From positions 104,947 to 168,946 of the IMG/VR virus record IMGVR_UViG_3300023179_000013: a stretch of 64,000 nt of DNA; one strand, 5' to 3'. Each line of letters starts with the position of its first letter. Within the stretch, counting starts at the first letter, position 1. Origin of the DNA: a virus. Below the pieces are notes generated by a model that saw nothing but the letters and a program-made list of their open reading frames with translations, did not search any database and was not told the origin of the DNA. Shown in pieces: positions 9,895 through 18,583 of the stretch. Position numbers and translations under genes: made by a program.

Positions 9895-9917
9895 GTCAAA
9901 ATAAATTCGTATATTTA
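9895..9917 (+). promoter_or_regulatory. Promoter-like motif upstream of DNA polymerase
   Basis: GTCAAA (9895-9900), 9-base spacer, TATATTTA (9910-9917), then the polymerase ATG only 7 bases on. If the octamer is a -10/-7 type box, the mRNA starts at or next to the start codon (leaderless). Confidence 0.5.
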
Positions 9918-9923
9918 AGGGTT

Positions 9924-12497
9924 ATGTATCAAGCAATTTACTACGATAGATCTACTTACACTTATCATCTGCGTGATGATGAAAAAGGATGGCTTGACTT
10001 CAAGTACACTCCTGAATTATATCAGATTACACCTAATGGTCCTTTAAAGACATTAGATGATAAACGTGCTACTCCAACTGAAAAATATAATTGGAAAGAT
10101 ACCTCATTATACGAGCAAGACGTTGATAGATGTACTCGTGTACTGATTGATCTCTATAAGGACAGTGACGATACTGCCAAATATCAAAACATAGTATACT
10201 TCGATATTGAGTGTGAAATTGGTGGAACTCTAACTACTGAGTACATTAAAACAGCTCCTATGAAGATGACCTCAGTAGCTGTATACGATAATACAACTCA
10301 AAAGTATTACTGTTTAATCCTAGATGAAAAGAAACAGCTGAGCTATATAAATGAAAATAATAGGGAAATTAGACCATTCGATACTGAAGCTGAAATGCTA
10401 GCTGATTTCCTTAATCTATGGGAAGAGTTAGATCCAACTATCATCACAGGATGGAATAGTGGATTCTTCGATGTGCCTTACATGTACTATAGAATGTGTA
10501 ATGTATTAGGCAAAGAACAAGCTGCTCGTCTATCACCACTTCGCAAACTAAACTTTACTGAATGGGATACTGCTCAACCAATTGAGCTAGCAGGTATTAA
10601 TCATCTTGATTATATGTTGCTATTTAAAAAGTTCATTGTAAAGCAAGAACCATCCTATAAATTAGATGATATAGGAGAAAAATACGTTAAATTAAATAAG
10701 ATAGAGTACGAGGGATCACTTGATAGATTATTTCAAACTGATATAAATAAATTCATTCAATATAACTTACGAGACGTAGAAATTATACTTGAGTTAGAAA
10801 AGAAACTCAAATTCATTGATTTAACAGTTGCTATCTGTCATCTATGTCACGTACCATATGAACAGATCTATTTATCAACTGTATTAAATGATGGAGCTAT
10901 ATTGACATATCTTAAACGTCAAGACATAGTATCACCAAATAAACCAACTACAATCAACCCATCACTTAAAGAAGCTACTGGTGATGAATATGCTGGTGGG
11001 TACTTAAAAGAACCTACTCCTGGATTATATCAATGGGTTATTGACTTGGACTTTACATCTCTATACCCTTCAATCATCCGTTCACTCAATATTGGTATTG
11101 AAACGTTAGTTGGTAGAATAGTTAATAGTGGTAAATACGATAACCAATGGACATATGCTGAACTAAAGCAAATGGATCCTGATGATGTAGCAGTTATTGA
11201 AAAATTAAATACTAATTTCACTACCTCCAGAACACAAGTATCAGTAGGTAAGTTAGTTCAAATGATTGAAAACAATAATTGGATTACCTCAGCATCAGGT
11301 GCAATATTCAGAACAGATAAATCATCAGTAGTATGTGATGTATTAACTGACTGGTTCAATAAGCGCGTTGAATATAAAAATAAAATGAAACAAGCTTATA
11401 AATCAGGTGATGCGGCTATGGGTGAATTTTACAACCGCAGACAACACGCTTATAAGATTAAACTAAACGACGTTTATGGCTGCTACGCAATCAACGGCTG
11501 GCGCTATACAGATGGACATAAGATCATTTCGTCTGCTATTACGCTTACTGGTCAACGAGTTACTCAAGAATCAATTAAGTTTGTAAATAAATGGATGAAT
11601 GATAAGCTAGGTACTGAAGATAAAGATTACGTTGTAACATCAGATACCGATTCATTATTCATTCAAGTTAAGGATCTATTAACTGCTGATACAAATGATA
11701 AAGCAGCTGTAATTAAAAACATATTAGAGATTGCTACTGAAGTTCAAAAAGCAGCAAATGCATTTATTGGACAATTCGCTATTGAAGCATTTAATCTAAA
11801 TGAGCGTGAGCATTACTTCGAATTAAAGCAAGAGGTAATTATTGAAAGGGGTTATTTTGCTGGTAAACGTCGCTACGCAATGTTGATTGTAAATAAGGAA
11901 GGTGTTGACACTGAAGAGATGATTATGATGGGATTAGATCTAATGAAATCTAATATGCCTCCACTATATAAGAAATTCGGTCAAAATTTACTAACCGAAA
12001 TCATGCGCGGTAAACCTAAAGCTGAAATCGATAAACAAATTATTGATTTTAAAGTATCGCTAGATCAATTACCTTGGGAAGACATTGCTAAACCAACTGG
12101 CGTTAAACAAATTAATTCATATATTGCTAAACGACCATCACCAGGTGAAATATTTAGTGAATTTAAATTAAAAGCCCCAATTAATACAAAATCAGCAGTA
12201 TATTATAATGATTTACTTAAATTTAAAAAATTAGACAAGAAATATTCAAGATTCGTAGAAGGCGATAAGATGAAATATGTATCGTTGAAACCAAATCCCT
12301 ATAACATAGATACACTTGGCTTTAGAGGTAATGGTGAAGATCCTGAATTTATACTTGACTTTATAAACAAATATGTTGATAGAGAAGAAGCATTCAATTC
12401 AGTACTACTAAACAAACTAACAGGTGTATTTAATGACTTAGGATGGGATTTCCCAGTTTTAAACTCAAAAATTAACAAATTCTTTAAATTTATGTAG
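9924..12497 (+). CDS. Family B DNA polymerase (T4 gp43-like)
   Basis: Replicative polymerase, 857 residues. Exonuclease motif I is FDIECE with Asp94 and Glu96. Polymerase motif A is DLDFTSLYPS with Asp374 and Asp376; motif B is KLNDVYGCYA; motif C is TSDTDS with Asp574 and Asp576. Length and order agree with T4-type polymerases, with both proofreading and polymerising domains intact. Clamp and clamp-loader genes follow within 9 kb. Ends with TAG, showing TAG is a normal stop here. Confidence 0.95.
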   Translation: MYQAIYYDRSTYTYHLRDDEKGWLDFKYTPELYQITPNGPLKTLDDKRATPTEKYNWKDTSLYEQDVDRCTRVLIDLYKDSDDTAKYQNIVYFDIECEIGGTLTTEYIKTAPMKMTSVAVYDNTTQKYYCLILDEKKQLSYINENNREIRPFDTEAEMLADFLNLWEELDPTIITGWNSGFFDVPYMYYRMCNVLGKEQAARLSPLRKLNFTEWDTAQPIELAGINHLDYMLLFKKFIVKQEPSYKLDDIGEKYVKLNKIEYEGSLDRLFQTDINKFIQYNLRDVEIILELEKKLKFIDLTVAICHLCHVPYEQIYLSTVLNDGAILTYLKRQDIVSPNKPTTINPSLKEATGDEYAGGYLKEPTPGLYQWVIDLDFTSLYPSIIRSLNIGIETLVGRIVNSGKYDNQWTYAELKQMDPDDVAVIEKLNTNFTTSRTQVSVGKLVQMIENNNWITSASGAIFRTDKSSVVCDVLTDWFNKRVEYKNKMKQAYKSGDAAMGEFYNRRQHAYKIKLNDVYGCYAINGWRYTDGHKIISSAITLTGQRVTQESIKFVNKWMNDKLGTEDKDYVVTSDTDSLFIQVKDLLTADTNDKAAVIKNILEIATEVQKAANAFIGQFAIEAFNLNEREHYFELKQEVIIERGYFAGKRRYAMLIVNKEGVDTEEMIMMGLDLMKSNMPPLYKKFGQNLLTEIMRGKPKAEIDKQIIDFKVSLDQLPWEDIAKPTGVKQINSYIAKRPSPGEIFSEFKLKAPINTKSAVYYNDLLKFKKLDKKYSRFVEGDKMKYVSLKPNPYNIDTLGFRGNGEDPEFILDFINKYVDREEAFNSVLLNKLTGVFNDLGWDFPVLNSKINKFFKFM

Positions 12498-12499
12498 CA

Positions 12500-12736
12500 A
12501 TGATACGCCTAAACCAAAGTCACCATCAAATTAGAATAGACACAACAATTAAAATAATTGAAAAAGATGGTACTGAGGTTACAGCGCCTGTAGTAGTACT
12601 GATAGGACTAAATAAAATTGAAGAAAAAGATCAATATAATTTTTATAAAATAGCTAATAAGTTATTTAATAAAGATTTTACATTAGACAGACGATCAAAA
12701 CCACAACCTACTAAACCCTGGTATAAATTTTGGTAA
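12500..12736 (+). CDS. Small protein of unknown function
   Basis: 78 residues, two bases after the polymerase stop. N-terminal part predicted beta (HQIRIDTTIKII, VTAPVVVLIGL), C-terminal part basic and proline/lysine-rich ending KPWYKFW. Possibly a polymerase-linked accessory protein, by position only. Confidence 0.55.
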   Translation: MIRLNQSHHQIRIDTTIKIIEKDGTEVTAPVVVLIGLNKIEEKDQYNFYKIANKLFNKDFTLDRRSKPQPTKPWYKFW

Positions 12737-12760
12737 GTCAAAATAAAGGTTATATATTCA
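12737..12760 (+). promoter_or_regulatory. Promoter-like motif upstream of membrane protein/clamp genes
   Basis: GTCAAA (12737-12742), 10-base spacer, TATATTCA (12753-12760), with the next ATG 5 bases later. One base off the common octamer. Confidence 0.45.
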
Positions 12761-12764
12761 TTCA

Positions 12765-13103
12765 ATGCATTTATTAAAAGGTTTCATATTCGGATTATTA
12801 GCTCAAATTATTACATTTCTTCAATTACAAGGTCAACTTAAAATTGATTGGATAAAAAATAATATGTGGTTTGGTATATTAATGGGATTACCAATATCCT
12901 TTCTATTCATGATGTCTGTTAAGAATTTCGTAGAAGCATTTGATGGACAAATATGGCCATCACGACTAATTGGATTTGGAATAGGTGTAGTGACATTCAC
13001 TGTTATGTCTCATTATATGTTTAGAGAACCACTAACACCTAAAACACTTATTTGTTTGGGCTTAGGAACCTTAATAGTTTTAATTCAAATACTCTGGAAA
13101 TGA
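12765..13103 (+). CDS. Four-helix membrane protein
   Basis: 112 residues with hydrophobic segments at about 3-20, 31-51, 65-83 and 93-111, so probably four membrane passes. No family recognised. Its stop overlaps the start of the clamp gene by 4 bases (ATGA), an odd partner for a replication protein; a membrane anchor for replication is one possibility, simple gene packing another. Confidence 0.6.
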   Translation: MHLLKGFIFGLLAQIITFLQLQGQLKIDWIKNNMWFGILMGLPISFLFMMSVKNFVEAFDGQIWPSRLIGFGIGVVTFTVMSHYMFREPLTPKTLICLGLGTLIVLIQILWK

Positions 13104-13825
13104 AAAAATTATATTTAGAAGACGTTATTGAAAAATATTACCTGAATGGTTTAGTTGAACGTGTTAAAATCGATGTAGTCGATAAAACACTAACAACTAA
13201 ATTTATCTCTAATCAAAAAAATCTAGTAGGAACACTATGTGCTCCTAACATTGAAATTGATGATTGTGAGTTTGGAGTATATGACACTACTCAATTATTA
13301 AAATTGATTGGCATTACTGACCACTTCCTAACATTAGAGGTTGAAAAACAAGGTAAAATAGCATCAAAGTTACTCATTGCTGACAATGAATATAATCTAG
13401 AATATGCACTAGCAGATACAATGCTAACACCATCAGTACCCAGTATTGATGAACCAGTATACCAATTAGTAGCTGATCTCAGCATGGATTTCGTTATTAA
13501 ATTCCTCAAAGCAGGTAAAGCACTAGGTACCGAAGTGTTTGCTATTGAACAATCAACTGATGTTGATAATAATCCAGCAATTAAATTCACATTAGGTGGC
13601 ACAGAAGGACACACAAATAAAATCAACTTCACAATCCAAGCAGCAGTATCCAGTGTACCAGGTTCAATTATCAAATTCCCTATTGCTGAATTTAGTGCAA
13701 TATTAGCCGCAAATAAAGAATTTGAAAAAGGTACATTGAGTGTAAATGAAGACGGATTATTGAAAATTGAATTCAACAACAAAGAAGGTGTAAATTCTTG
13801 CTACTTGCTTGTCGGGAAGGAATAA
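13100..13825 (+). CDS. Sliding clamp (T4 gp45-like)
   Basis: 241 residues from the ATG at 13100, which overlaps the upstream stop; an earlier in-frame start at 13052 would overlap more and lacks support. Acidic, beta-rich sequence without catalytic motifs; the start MKKLYLEDVIEKYYLNGLVERVKI and repeated strand patterns resemble T4-type processivity clamps (228 residues in T4). Placement between polymerase and clamp-loader genes supports the call. Confidence 0.75.
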   Translation: MKKLYLEDVIEKYYLNGLVERVKIDVVDKTLTTKFISNQKNLVGTLCAPNIEIDDCEFGVYDTTQLLKLIGITDHFLTLEVEKQGKIASKLLIADNEYNLEYALADTMLTPSVPSIDEPVYQLVADLSMDFVIKFLKAGKALGTEVFAIEQSTDVDNNPAIKFTLGGTEGHTNKINFTIQAAVSSVPGSIIKFPIAEFSAILAANKEFEKGTLSVNEDGLLKIEFNNKEGVNSCYLLVGKE

Positions 13826-13834
13826 TTTCACATA

Positions 13835-13921
13835 CGTATATACGACATAACAAAAGGTACGACAGGCCTCAGTTATGTATTAAATAACCGCTCACCTTAG
13901 GGGGGCATAAAATAAAATAAA
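13835..13921 (+). promoter_or_regulatory. Structured leader of hsp20 with palindrome and hairpin
   Basis: 96-base gap before hsp20. It holds a perfect 10-bp palindrome CGTATATACG (13835-13844), then ACATAAC (13844-13850) that can pair with GTTATGT (13872-13878) around a loop containing the 13-base inverted repeat arm, then a G6 run and an A/T-rich stretch up to the ATG. Could be an operator plus an RNA hairpin controlling Hsp20 translation; no experiment or folding was done. Confidence 0.4.
13857..13869 (+). repeat. Left arm of 13-bp inverted repeat flanking hsp20
   Basis: GTACGACAGGCCT, exact reverse complement of 14345-14357. Flanking A-runs are also partly shared (AAAA one base outside). 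Confidence 0.85.
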
Positions 13922-14329
13922 ATGACACAAATTCAACGTTGGGCAATGGACCCATTCGACATCGTTTGGAAAAATTTCTTCGATGCAAATTCACAATTCA
14001 ACACAATTGACAACAAAATCAACTACCCAGTTGACATCTACGAAACAGAAGATGGTTTACGATTCGAGCTTGCCGTAGTTGGCCTCGATAAAGAAGATCT
14101 AGACATTCACACAGACGGAGATACGCTACGTGTATCACACGAAAGACAACAAGAACAAGAACGCTCTTACATCCAAAGAGGAATTGCTAAACGCTCGTTT
14201 GATTTGGCTTGGAAAGTTGCTTTAAAATTTGATTTAAACAAACTTGAAGCTAAATTAGATAAGGGTCTGCTTATTATTGATATCCCTTATGCGGATGAAA
14301 AAGCACCTAAAAAGGTAAAGATTAAATAA
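13922..14329 (+). CDS. Small heat shock protein (Hsp20/alpha-crystallin)
   Basis: 135-residue ATP-independent holdase. The alpha-crystallin domain spans about residues 35-130: YPVDIYETEDGLRFELAVVGLDKEDLDI, DTLRVSHER, and the final KLDKGLLIIDIPY, with the family G-x-L as GLL. Followed by GroES and GroEL, so unfolded clients could pass to a phage-encoded chaperonin. Start and stop are each near one arm of a 13-bp inverted repeat, which suggests the gene is regulated, or was inserted, as a unit. Confidence 0.88.
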   Translation: MTQIQRWAMDPFDIVWKNFFDANSQFNTIDNKINYPVDIYETEDGLRFELAVVGLDKEDLDIHTDGDTLRVSHERQQEQERSYIQRGIAKRSFDLAWKVALKFDLNKLEAKLDKGLLIIDIPYADEKAPKKVKIK

Positions 14330-14344
14330 GTTTTGAAATTAAGA

Positions 14345-14357
14345 AGGCCTGTCGTAC
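14345..14357 (+). repeat. Right arm of 13-bp inverted repeat flanking hsp20
   Basis: AGGCCTGTCGTAC, exact reverse complement of 13857-13869; lies 16 bases after the hsp20 stop and 28 before groES. Followed by an ATTTTATTTAATT run. Confidence 0.85.
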
Positions 14358-14385
14358 ATTTTATTTAATTGAAAAAATACTGAAA

Positions 14386-14676
14386 ATGAAAATAAAACCA
14401 TTACACAATCACGTTGTGATCAAACAACAAGATGAAACTGAAACAATGTATGGAAACATCATTGTACCTGATGCAGGTAAAGAAAAACCACTAATGGGTG
14501 AAGTAATTGCTACTGGACCTGGATTGGTTAACTTTCATGGAAATTTAATTCCAAATGAGGTACCTGTAGGTGCTGTAGTAGTGTTTCCTGCGTTTGGTGG
14601 GCAGCGTATTACAGTTAAGGGCGATGAATATATCGTAATGAAGGAACAAGATTTATTAGCAATAATTGAAGAATAA
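14386..14676 (+). CDS. groES: Co-chaperonin GroES
   Basis: 96 residues, full family length. Signature starts MKIKPLHNHVVIKQ; the mobile-loop region YGNIIVPDAGKEKP and GEVIATGPG are present, as is the terminal DLLAIIEE. Caps GroEL. Its stop overlaps the next start (TAATG) and groEL follows after one small gene. Confidence 0.92.
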   Translation: MKIKPLHNHVVIKQQDETETMYGNIIVPDAGKEKPLMGEVIATGPGLVNFHGNLIPNEVPVGAVVVFPAFGGQRITVKGDEYIVMKEQDLLAIIEE

Positions 14677-14888
14677 TGGCGTTAGTATCTGTAGAATATC
14701 ATCTTGAAACATGGGAGGAATTTGTTGAATTTTGGAAATCAGACAAAATAGTATTCCGTGAAAAAAATATATTTGAGGATGAAAAAGGAAAGAAATGGTA
14801 CAGATTATATAACGAACCTACATTAAAATATCTTAGAGAAAAAATGTTAAGAGACATTGAATATTTAAACAATAAAGTAAATGAGTAA
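14676..14888 (+). CDS. 70-residue protein between groES and groEL
   Basis: Acidic/basic mixed protein with several Trp and a pattern EEFVEFWKSDKIVF; no family recognised. Overlaps groES by one base and groEL by 8 bases, so it is translated within the chaperonin operon and may act on it, by position only. Confidence 0.6.
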   Translation: MALVSVEYHLETWEEFVEFWKSDKIVFREKNIFEDEKGKKWYRLYNEPTLKYLREKMLRDIEYLNNKVNE

Positions 14889-16509
14889 AATAATTAAATT
14901 TGATAGAGAAGCTAAAGAAAAGCTTCAAGCCGGTATTGACAAGGTCAATAATGCCGTTTCTGTTACAATGGGTCCTTATGGCCGTAACGTATTAATTGAA
15001 AAAGAACACGGGCAAGTAGCATCAACTAAAGATGGTGTTACTGTTGCTAAAACAATTGTGTTAGAAGATCCAATTGAAAACATGGCTGCTACTGTTATTA
15101 AGCAAGCAGCTCAAAAAACAGTAGATGCTGCTGGTGATGGTACTACAACATCAACAGTATTAGCTCACGCTATTGCCTCTCAAGCATTGCTAGCAACGTC
15201 TTATGCTTCAACAAATGCCACTCAAATAAAGCGTGGTATTGAAGAGGCTGTTAAGCAAGTAGTAGCTGAGTTGAAAGAAATGTCTACACCTATTACTGAT
15301 GAAAAGCAAATTAAACAAATTGCTACTCTATCAGCTAACGGAGATGAGGAGATTGGTAACTTGGTAGCTACCGCTATTGAAAAAGTGGGCAGGGATGGAG
15401 TTGTTACTGTTGAAGAGTCTCGTACAGGCGAAACATCACTTGAGATTGTGGAAGGTATGCAATTCGATCGTGGTTACAAATCCCCTTACATGGTGACAGA
15501 CAATAATACAATGACAGCAGTATTAGATGAACCATTGTTATTGATTGTAGATAGCCGAATTACCCAAGTAAAAGATTTACTTCCAATCCTCGAATCAGTA
15601 TCTCAGCAGAATAAATCACTCTTTATTGTAGCTGAAGATATCGATGGTGAAGCACTTGCTACATTGATTGTAAATAAAATGAGAGGTGCTCTTAAAGTAG
15701 CTGCTGTTAAAGCACCTGACTTTGGAGATCGCCGAACATTGATTTTAGAAGATATCGCTACATTAACAGGTGGTACTGTAGTATCATCTCAAAAAGGTAT
15801 GCGTTTGGATAAATTCAATAAAGATTGGTTTGGACAAGCTCGTACTATTACTGTAGGTAAAGAAACAACTACTATTGTTGATGGTAGAGGTGATGCTGAT
15901 AAGATTGAAGCTCGTATTGTAGAATTAAAAACACAAATTGATGCTTCAACATCACCATATGAAATTGAGCGTTTGCAAGATCGCTTAGCTAAGATGGTTG
16001 GTGGTGTAGCTATCATTAACGTAGGTGGTGGTACTGAAATCGAAATGAAAGAAAAGAAAGATCGCCTTGATGATGCTTTACAAGCAACTAAAGCAGCACT
16101 TGATGAAGGTATTTTACCTGGTGCTGGTGTTGCTCTATTTAAAGCCAAAGACATTATTACAGGTATAGATAATACAGATTTTGGTAAAGGACGTAAAATA
16201 GTATTCCAGGCGTGCTCCTCACCATTCACTCAAATCTTAACTAATGCTGGTGAAGATGCTAATGAATGGAGTGGTAAATGGAGTAAATTCTTCAAAACTG
16301 AAAACACTGTTCCTGATATTACTAACAACACCATAGTAAATGCATTTGATTCAGGTATTATAGACCCAACCAAAGTAGTACGCTCAGCACTTGAAAATGC
16401 CGCTGCCGCTGCAGTAACATTACTTATGACTGAGTGTGTTATCCATGAAAAAGTAGATAAGGATAAAAAACCTGCCGCTAATGATTTCGGAATGGATTTA
16501 GGAATGTAA
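14881..16509 (+). CDS. groEL: Chaperonin GroEL
   Basis: 542 residues, close to the 548 of E. coli. ATP-site motifs VTMGPYGRNV, STKDGVTVAK and GDGTTTSTVLA are intact; GGG-type turn VGGGTEIEMKEKKDR and the PGAGVA strand are present. The tail ends DFGMDLGM, with only a remnant of the Gly-Met repeat. A complete GroES/GroEL pair implies some phage protein needs a dedicated chamber, probably in virion assembly (inference). Confidence 0.95.
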   Translation: MSKIIKFDREAKEKLQAGIDKVNNAVSVTMGPYGRNVLIEKEHGQVASTKDGVTVAKTIVLEDPIENMAATVIKQAAQKTVDAAGDGTTTSTVLAHAIASQALLATSYASTNATQIKRGIEEAVKQVVAELKEMSTPITDEKQIKQIATLSANGDEEIGNLVATAIEKVGRDGVVTVEESRTGETSLEIVEGMQFDRGYKSPYMVTDNNTMTAVLDEPLLLIVDSRITQVKDLLPILESVSQQNKSLFIVAEDIDGEALATLIVNKMRGALKVAAVKAPDFGDRRTLILEDIATLTGGTVVSSQKGMRLDKFNKDWFGQARTITVGKETTTIVDGRGDADKIEARIVELKTQIDASTSPYEIERLQDRLAKMVGGVAIINVGGGTEIEMKEKKDRLDDALQATKAALDEGILPGAGVALFKAKDIITGIDNTDFGKGRKIVFQACSSPFTQILTNAGEDANEWSGKWSKFFKTENTVPDITNNTIVNAFDSGIIDPTKVVRSALENAAAAAVTLLMTECVIHEKVDKDKKPAANDFGMDLGM

Positions 16510-16510
16510 T

Positions 16511-17122
16511 ATGGATGTACATTATATTTGGATAGGGGGGAGTGAAATACCTAATAACTATTTAGTCAACTATCAAAAATGTGTTCAGTTAAATCCTTAT
16601 TTTAATTTTAAAATATGGAGAAATGAAGAATGCTTACAATTAGTTGAAGAATATGGTTTAATAGAAATTTTCACTCCCTTATCTTTTATATGTAAATATA
16701 ATTTAATAAAATATCTTATATTACATAAATTCGGAGGAATATACACTGATTTTGATATACTATGGAAACAACCATTTTCTTTAATAATTAAAGATTATGA
16801 ATTCCACAACACAGATATTATATTAACTACTGTTCCCCCTATGAATTATTTAGATGATCCGTTTATAATAAGTAAATCTAATATTTTTGGAGGATGTATA
16901 TCATATTGCAAAAATAAAGACAAAAGTAAATGGCAGTATGATGGAGATTTATATATAAAAACAGGAAAACTAGAAATACATAAAGCAGAACCATTTGGGC
17001 CATTTAGCTTATCAGAATGGATTGATTTATATAAAATAAATTTTAAATGTTTTCCACAAAAATCATTTCTAGATAATAACGGATTATATGGTGACCATCA
17101 ACAAGTAAATACTTGGAAATAA
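16511..17122 (+). CDS. Glycosyltransferase family 32-like protein
   Basis: 203 residues. VHYIWIGGSEIPNNY at the start and GGIYTDFDILWKQP near residue 75 (DxD metal site as DFD) match the Och1/DXD sugar-transferase family. More A/T-rich and with different codon preference than the neighbouring groEL, suggesting a later addition. One base after groEL, but functionally linked to the sugar genes further on. Confidence 0.78.
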   Translation: MDVHYIWIGGSEIPNNYLVNYQKCVQLNPYFNFKIWRNEECLQLVEEYGLIEIFTPLSFICKYNLIKYLILHKFGGIYTDFDILWKQPFSLIIKDYEFHNTDIILTTVPPMNYLDDPFIISKSNIFGGCISYCKNKDKSKWQYDGDLYIKTGKLEIHKAEPFGPFSLSEWIDLYKINFKCFPQKSFLDNNGLYGDHQQVNTWK

Positions 17123-17129
17123 TTTGAAA

Positions 17130-17153
17130 GGCATAATAAAAGTCATATATTTA
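17130..17153 (+). promoter_or_regulatory. Promoter-like motif upstream of clamp loader
   Basis: GGCATA (17130-17135), 10-base spacer, TATATTTA (17146-17153), ATG 5 bases later. Implies a leaderless clamp-loader mRNA. Confidence 0.5.
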
Positions 17154-17157
17154 AGTT

Positions 17158-18078
17158 ATGAAAAAACATACACTCTGGATTGAAAAATATCGTAGCCAAA
17201 CGCTAGAACAGTACATCGGAAATGATGCTGTTAAAGATCGCATCTCCAATTGTATTGATAAAAACGATATTCCCCATTTTATCTTTAGCGGTACAGCAGG
17301 TACTGGTAAAACAACATTAGCTAAACTAATAGTTAATAACATTAAATGTGATTACCTCTATCTTAACGCTAGTGATGAGAATGGTATTGACATGATTAGG
17401 GAAAAGGTAAAGGGATTCGCTTCATCAGCTACATTTAATCCAATTAAAGTAGTAATATTGGACGAGGCTGATTTCTTGACTCAACCAGCACAAGCTGCAC
17501 TTCGTAATATTATCGAAGAATATTCAATTAATACACGCTTTATCTTAACATGTAATTATATTGAGCGTTTAATTGAACCGCTTACATCACGTTGTGAAAT
17601 TCATATCTTAAAACCACCATCAATGCCTGATGTTGCAAGACATATTTGCACAAATATTCTTGATGTTGAAGGTGTAGAATATGATTTGAAAAACGTAGCA
17701 ATGTTAGTTAAAGAATATTATCCTGATATTCGCTCAGTAATCAAAAATCTACAAGCAGGAGTTAAAGATAATAAATATCAATGGATTGCTCTTAGCACTG
17801 ATTGGCTATCTAAAGTAGTAGAAGTATTAAAATCTAGAGATAAAAAAGCATGGTACACTATCAGACAAATTGTAGCTGATGCCCAAATAGATGATTTTCA
17901 AATAGCATATCGCTATATGTTTGATAATCTAGAAAAATATAGTCATGGACATGATGCTGAAATATCAGTAGTATTGGATGATCATATCTGGAGAGCAGGT
18001 GTAGTACCTGATAAAGAAATTAATTTTGCAGCTGCAATAGCTAAAATATTAGAACTAAATAAAAAACAAGTATTATGA
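17158..18078 (+). CDS. Clamp loader large subunit (gp44/RFC-like AAA+ ATPase)
   Basis: 306 residues. Walker A GTAGTGKT at 45-52, Walker B ILDEAD, sensor TCNY and the arginine finger SRCEIH are all present. Opens and loads the sliding clamp. Length fits T4 gp44 (319). The small subunit gene lies 500 bases downstream, and the clamp gene is 4 kb upstream. Confidence 0.92.
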   Translation: MKKHTLWIEKYRSQTLEQYIGNDAVKDRISNCIDKNDIPHFIFSGTAGTGKTTLAKLIVNNIKCDYLYLNASDENGIDMIREKVKGFASSATFNPIKVVILDEADFLTQPAQAALRNIIEEYSINTRFILTCNYIERLIEPLTSRCEIHILKPPSMPDVARHICTNILDVEGVEYDLKNVAMLVKEYYPDIRSVIKNLQAGVKDNKYQWIALSTDWLSKVVEVLKSRDKKAWYTIRQIVADAQIDDFQIAYRYMFDNLEKYSHGHDAEISVVLDDHIWRAGVVPDKEINFAAAIAKILELNKKQVL

Positions 18079-18311
18079 GTCAAGAACAAATGAACTTAAA
18101 TATCAGTTTAGATAAAACAACTGAATTAGTATGTGATGAATGTGGTAATCCTGCTTTTCAAGAGGTAGTATTGCTTCGTAAAGCATCTCGCTTCATTACA
18201 GGAACAGCACAAGATGCTATGATTCCAATTCCAGTATTTGCTTGTAGCAAATGTGGACACGTAAATGAAGAATTTCTTCCAATGCAACTTAGAAAACAAA
18301 CAGAACAATAA
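18075..18311 (+). CDS. Small zinc-ribbon protein
   Basis: 78 residues with two CxxC pairs (CDECG near residue 20 and CSKCGH near residue 56), a classic zinc ribbon. Overlaps the clamp-loader stop by 4 bases. Similar small zinc ribbons sit between clamp-loader genes in other T4-like phages as far as I recall; role unknown. Confidence 0.7.
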   Translation: MSQEQMNLNISLDKTTELVCDECGNPAFQEVVLLRKASRFITGTAQDAMIPIPVFACSKCGHVNEEFLPMQLRKQTEQ

Positions 18312-18583
18312 TGTTCAATTTATTTAAAAAATTATTTAAAATGTCAACTAAACAAGAACTAGAACAGCAACTTGCTGGTGCTATTGATGTAGCTCAACGT
18401 TTAAATGAAGAAATTAAAACATTAAGAACAGCTAATGAAACACTAGCAATTGAAAATGAATCATTAAAAAATGATTTCAATGCAGCTGCTGATAGAGTGA
18501 GATATTTAGATGGTCAAGTAAGAATGCTAGAAGCACAGCGCCAAGCTAAAAACCAATATTCAGATAACGATAGAAACTATTAA
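18311..18583 (+). CDS. Coiled-coil protein
   Basis: 90 residues, Leu/Glu/Gln heptads from about residue 14 to 78, no catalytic motif. Overlaps both neighbours by one base (TAATG). Possibly a scaffold or complex partner; unknown. Confidence 0.6.
   Translation: MFNLFKKLFKMSTKQELEQQLAGAIDVAQRLNEEIKTLRTANETLAIENESLKNDFNAAADRVRYLDGQVRMLEAQRQAKNQYSDNDRNY

Noticed and set aside
13835-14385. hsp20 with its inverted repeat as a transposon
   Set aside because: No transposase and no target-site duplication outside the arms; a regulatory or structural explanation is simpler.
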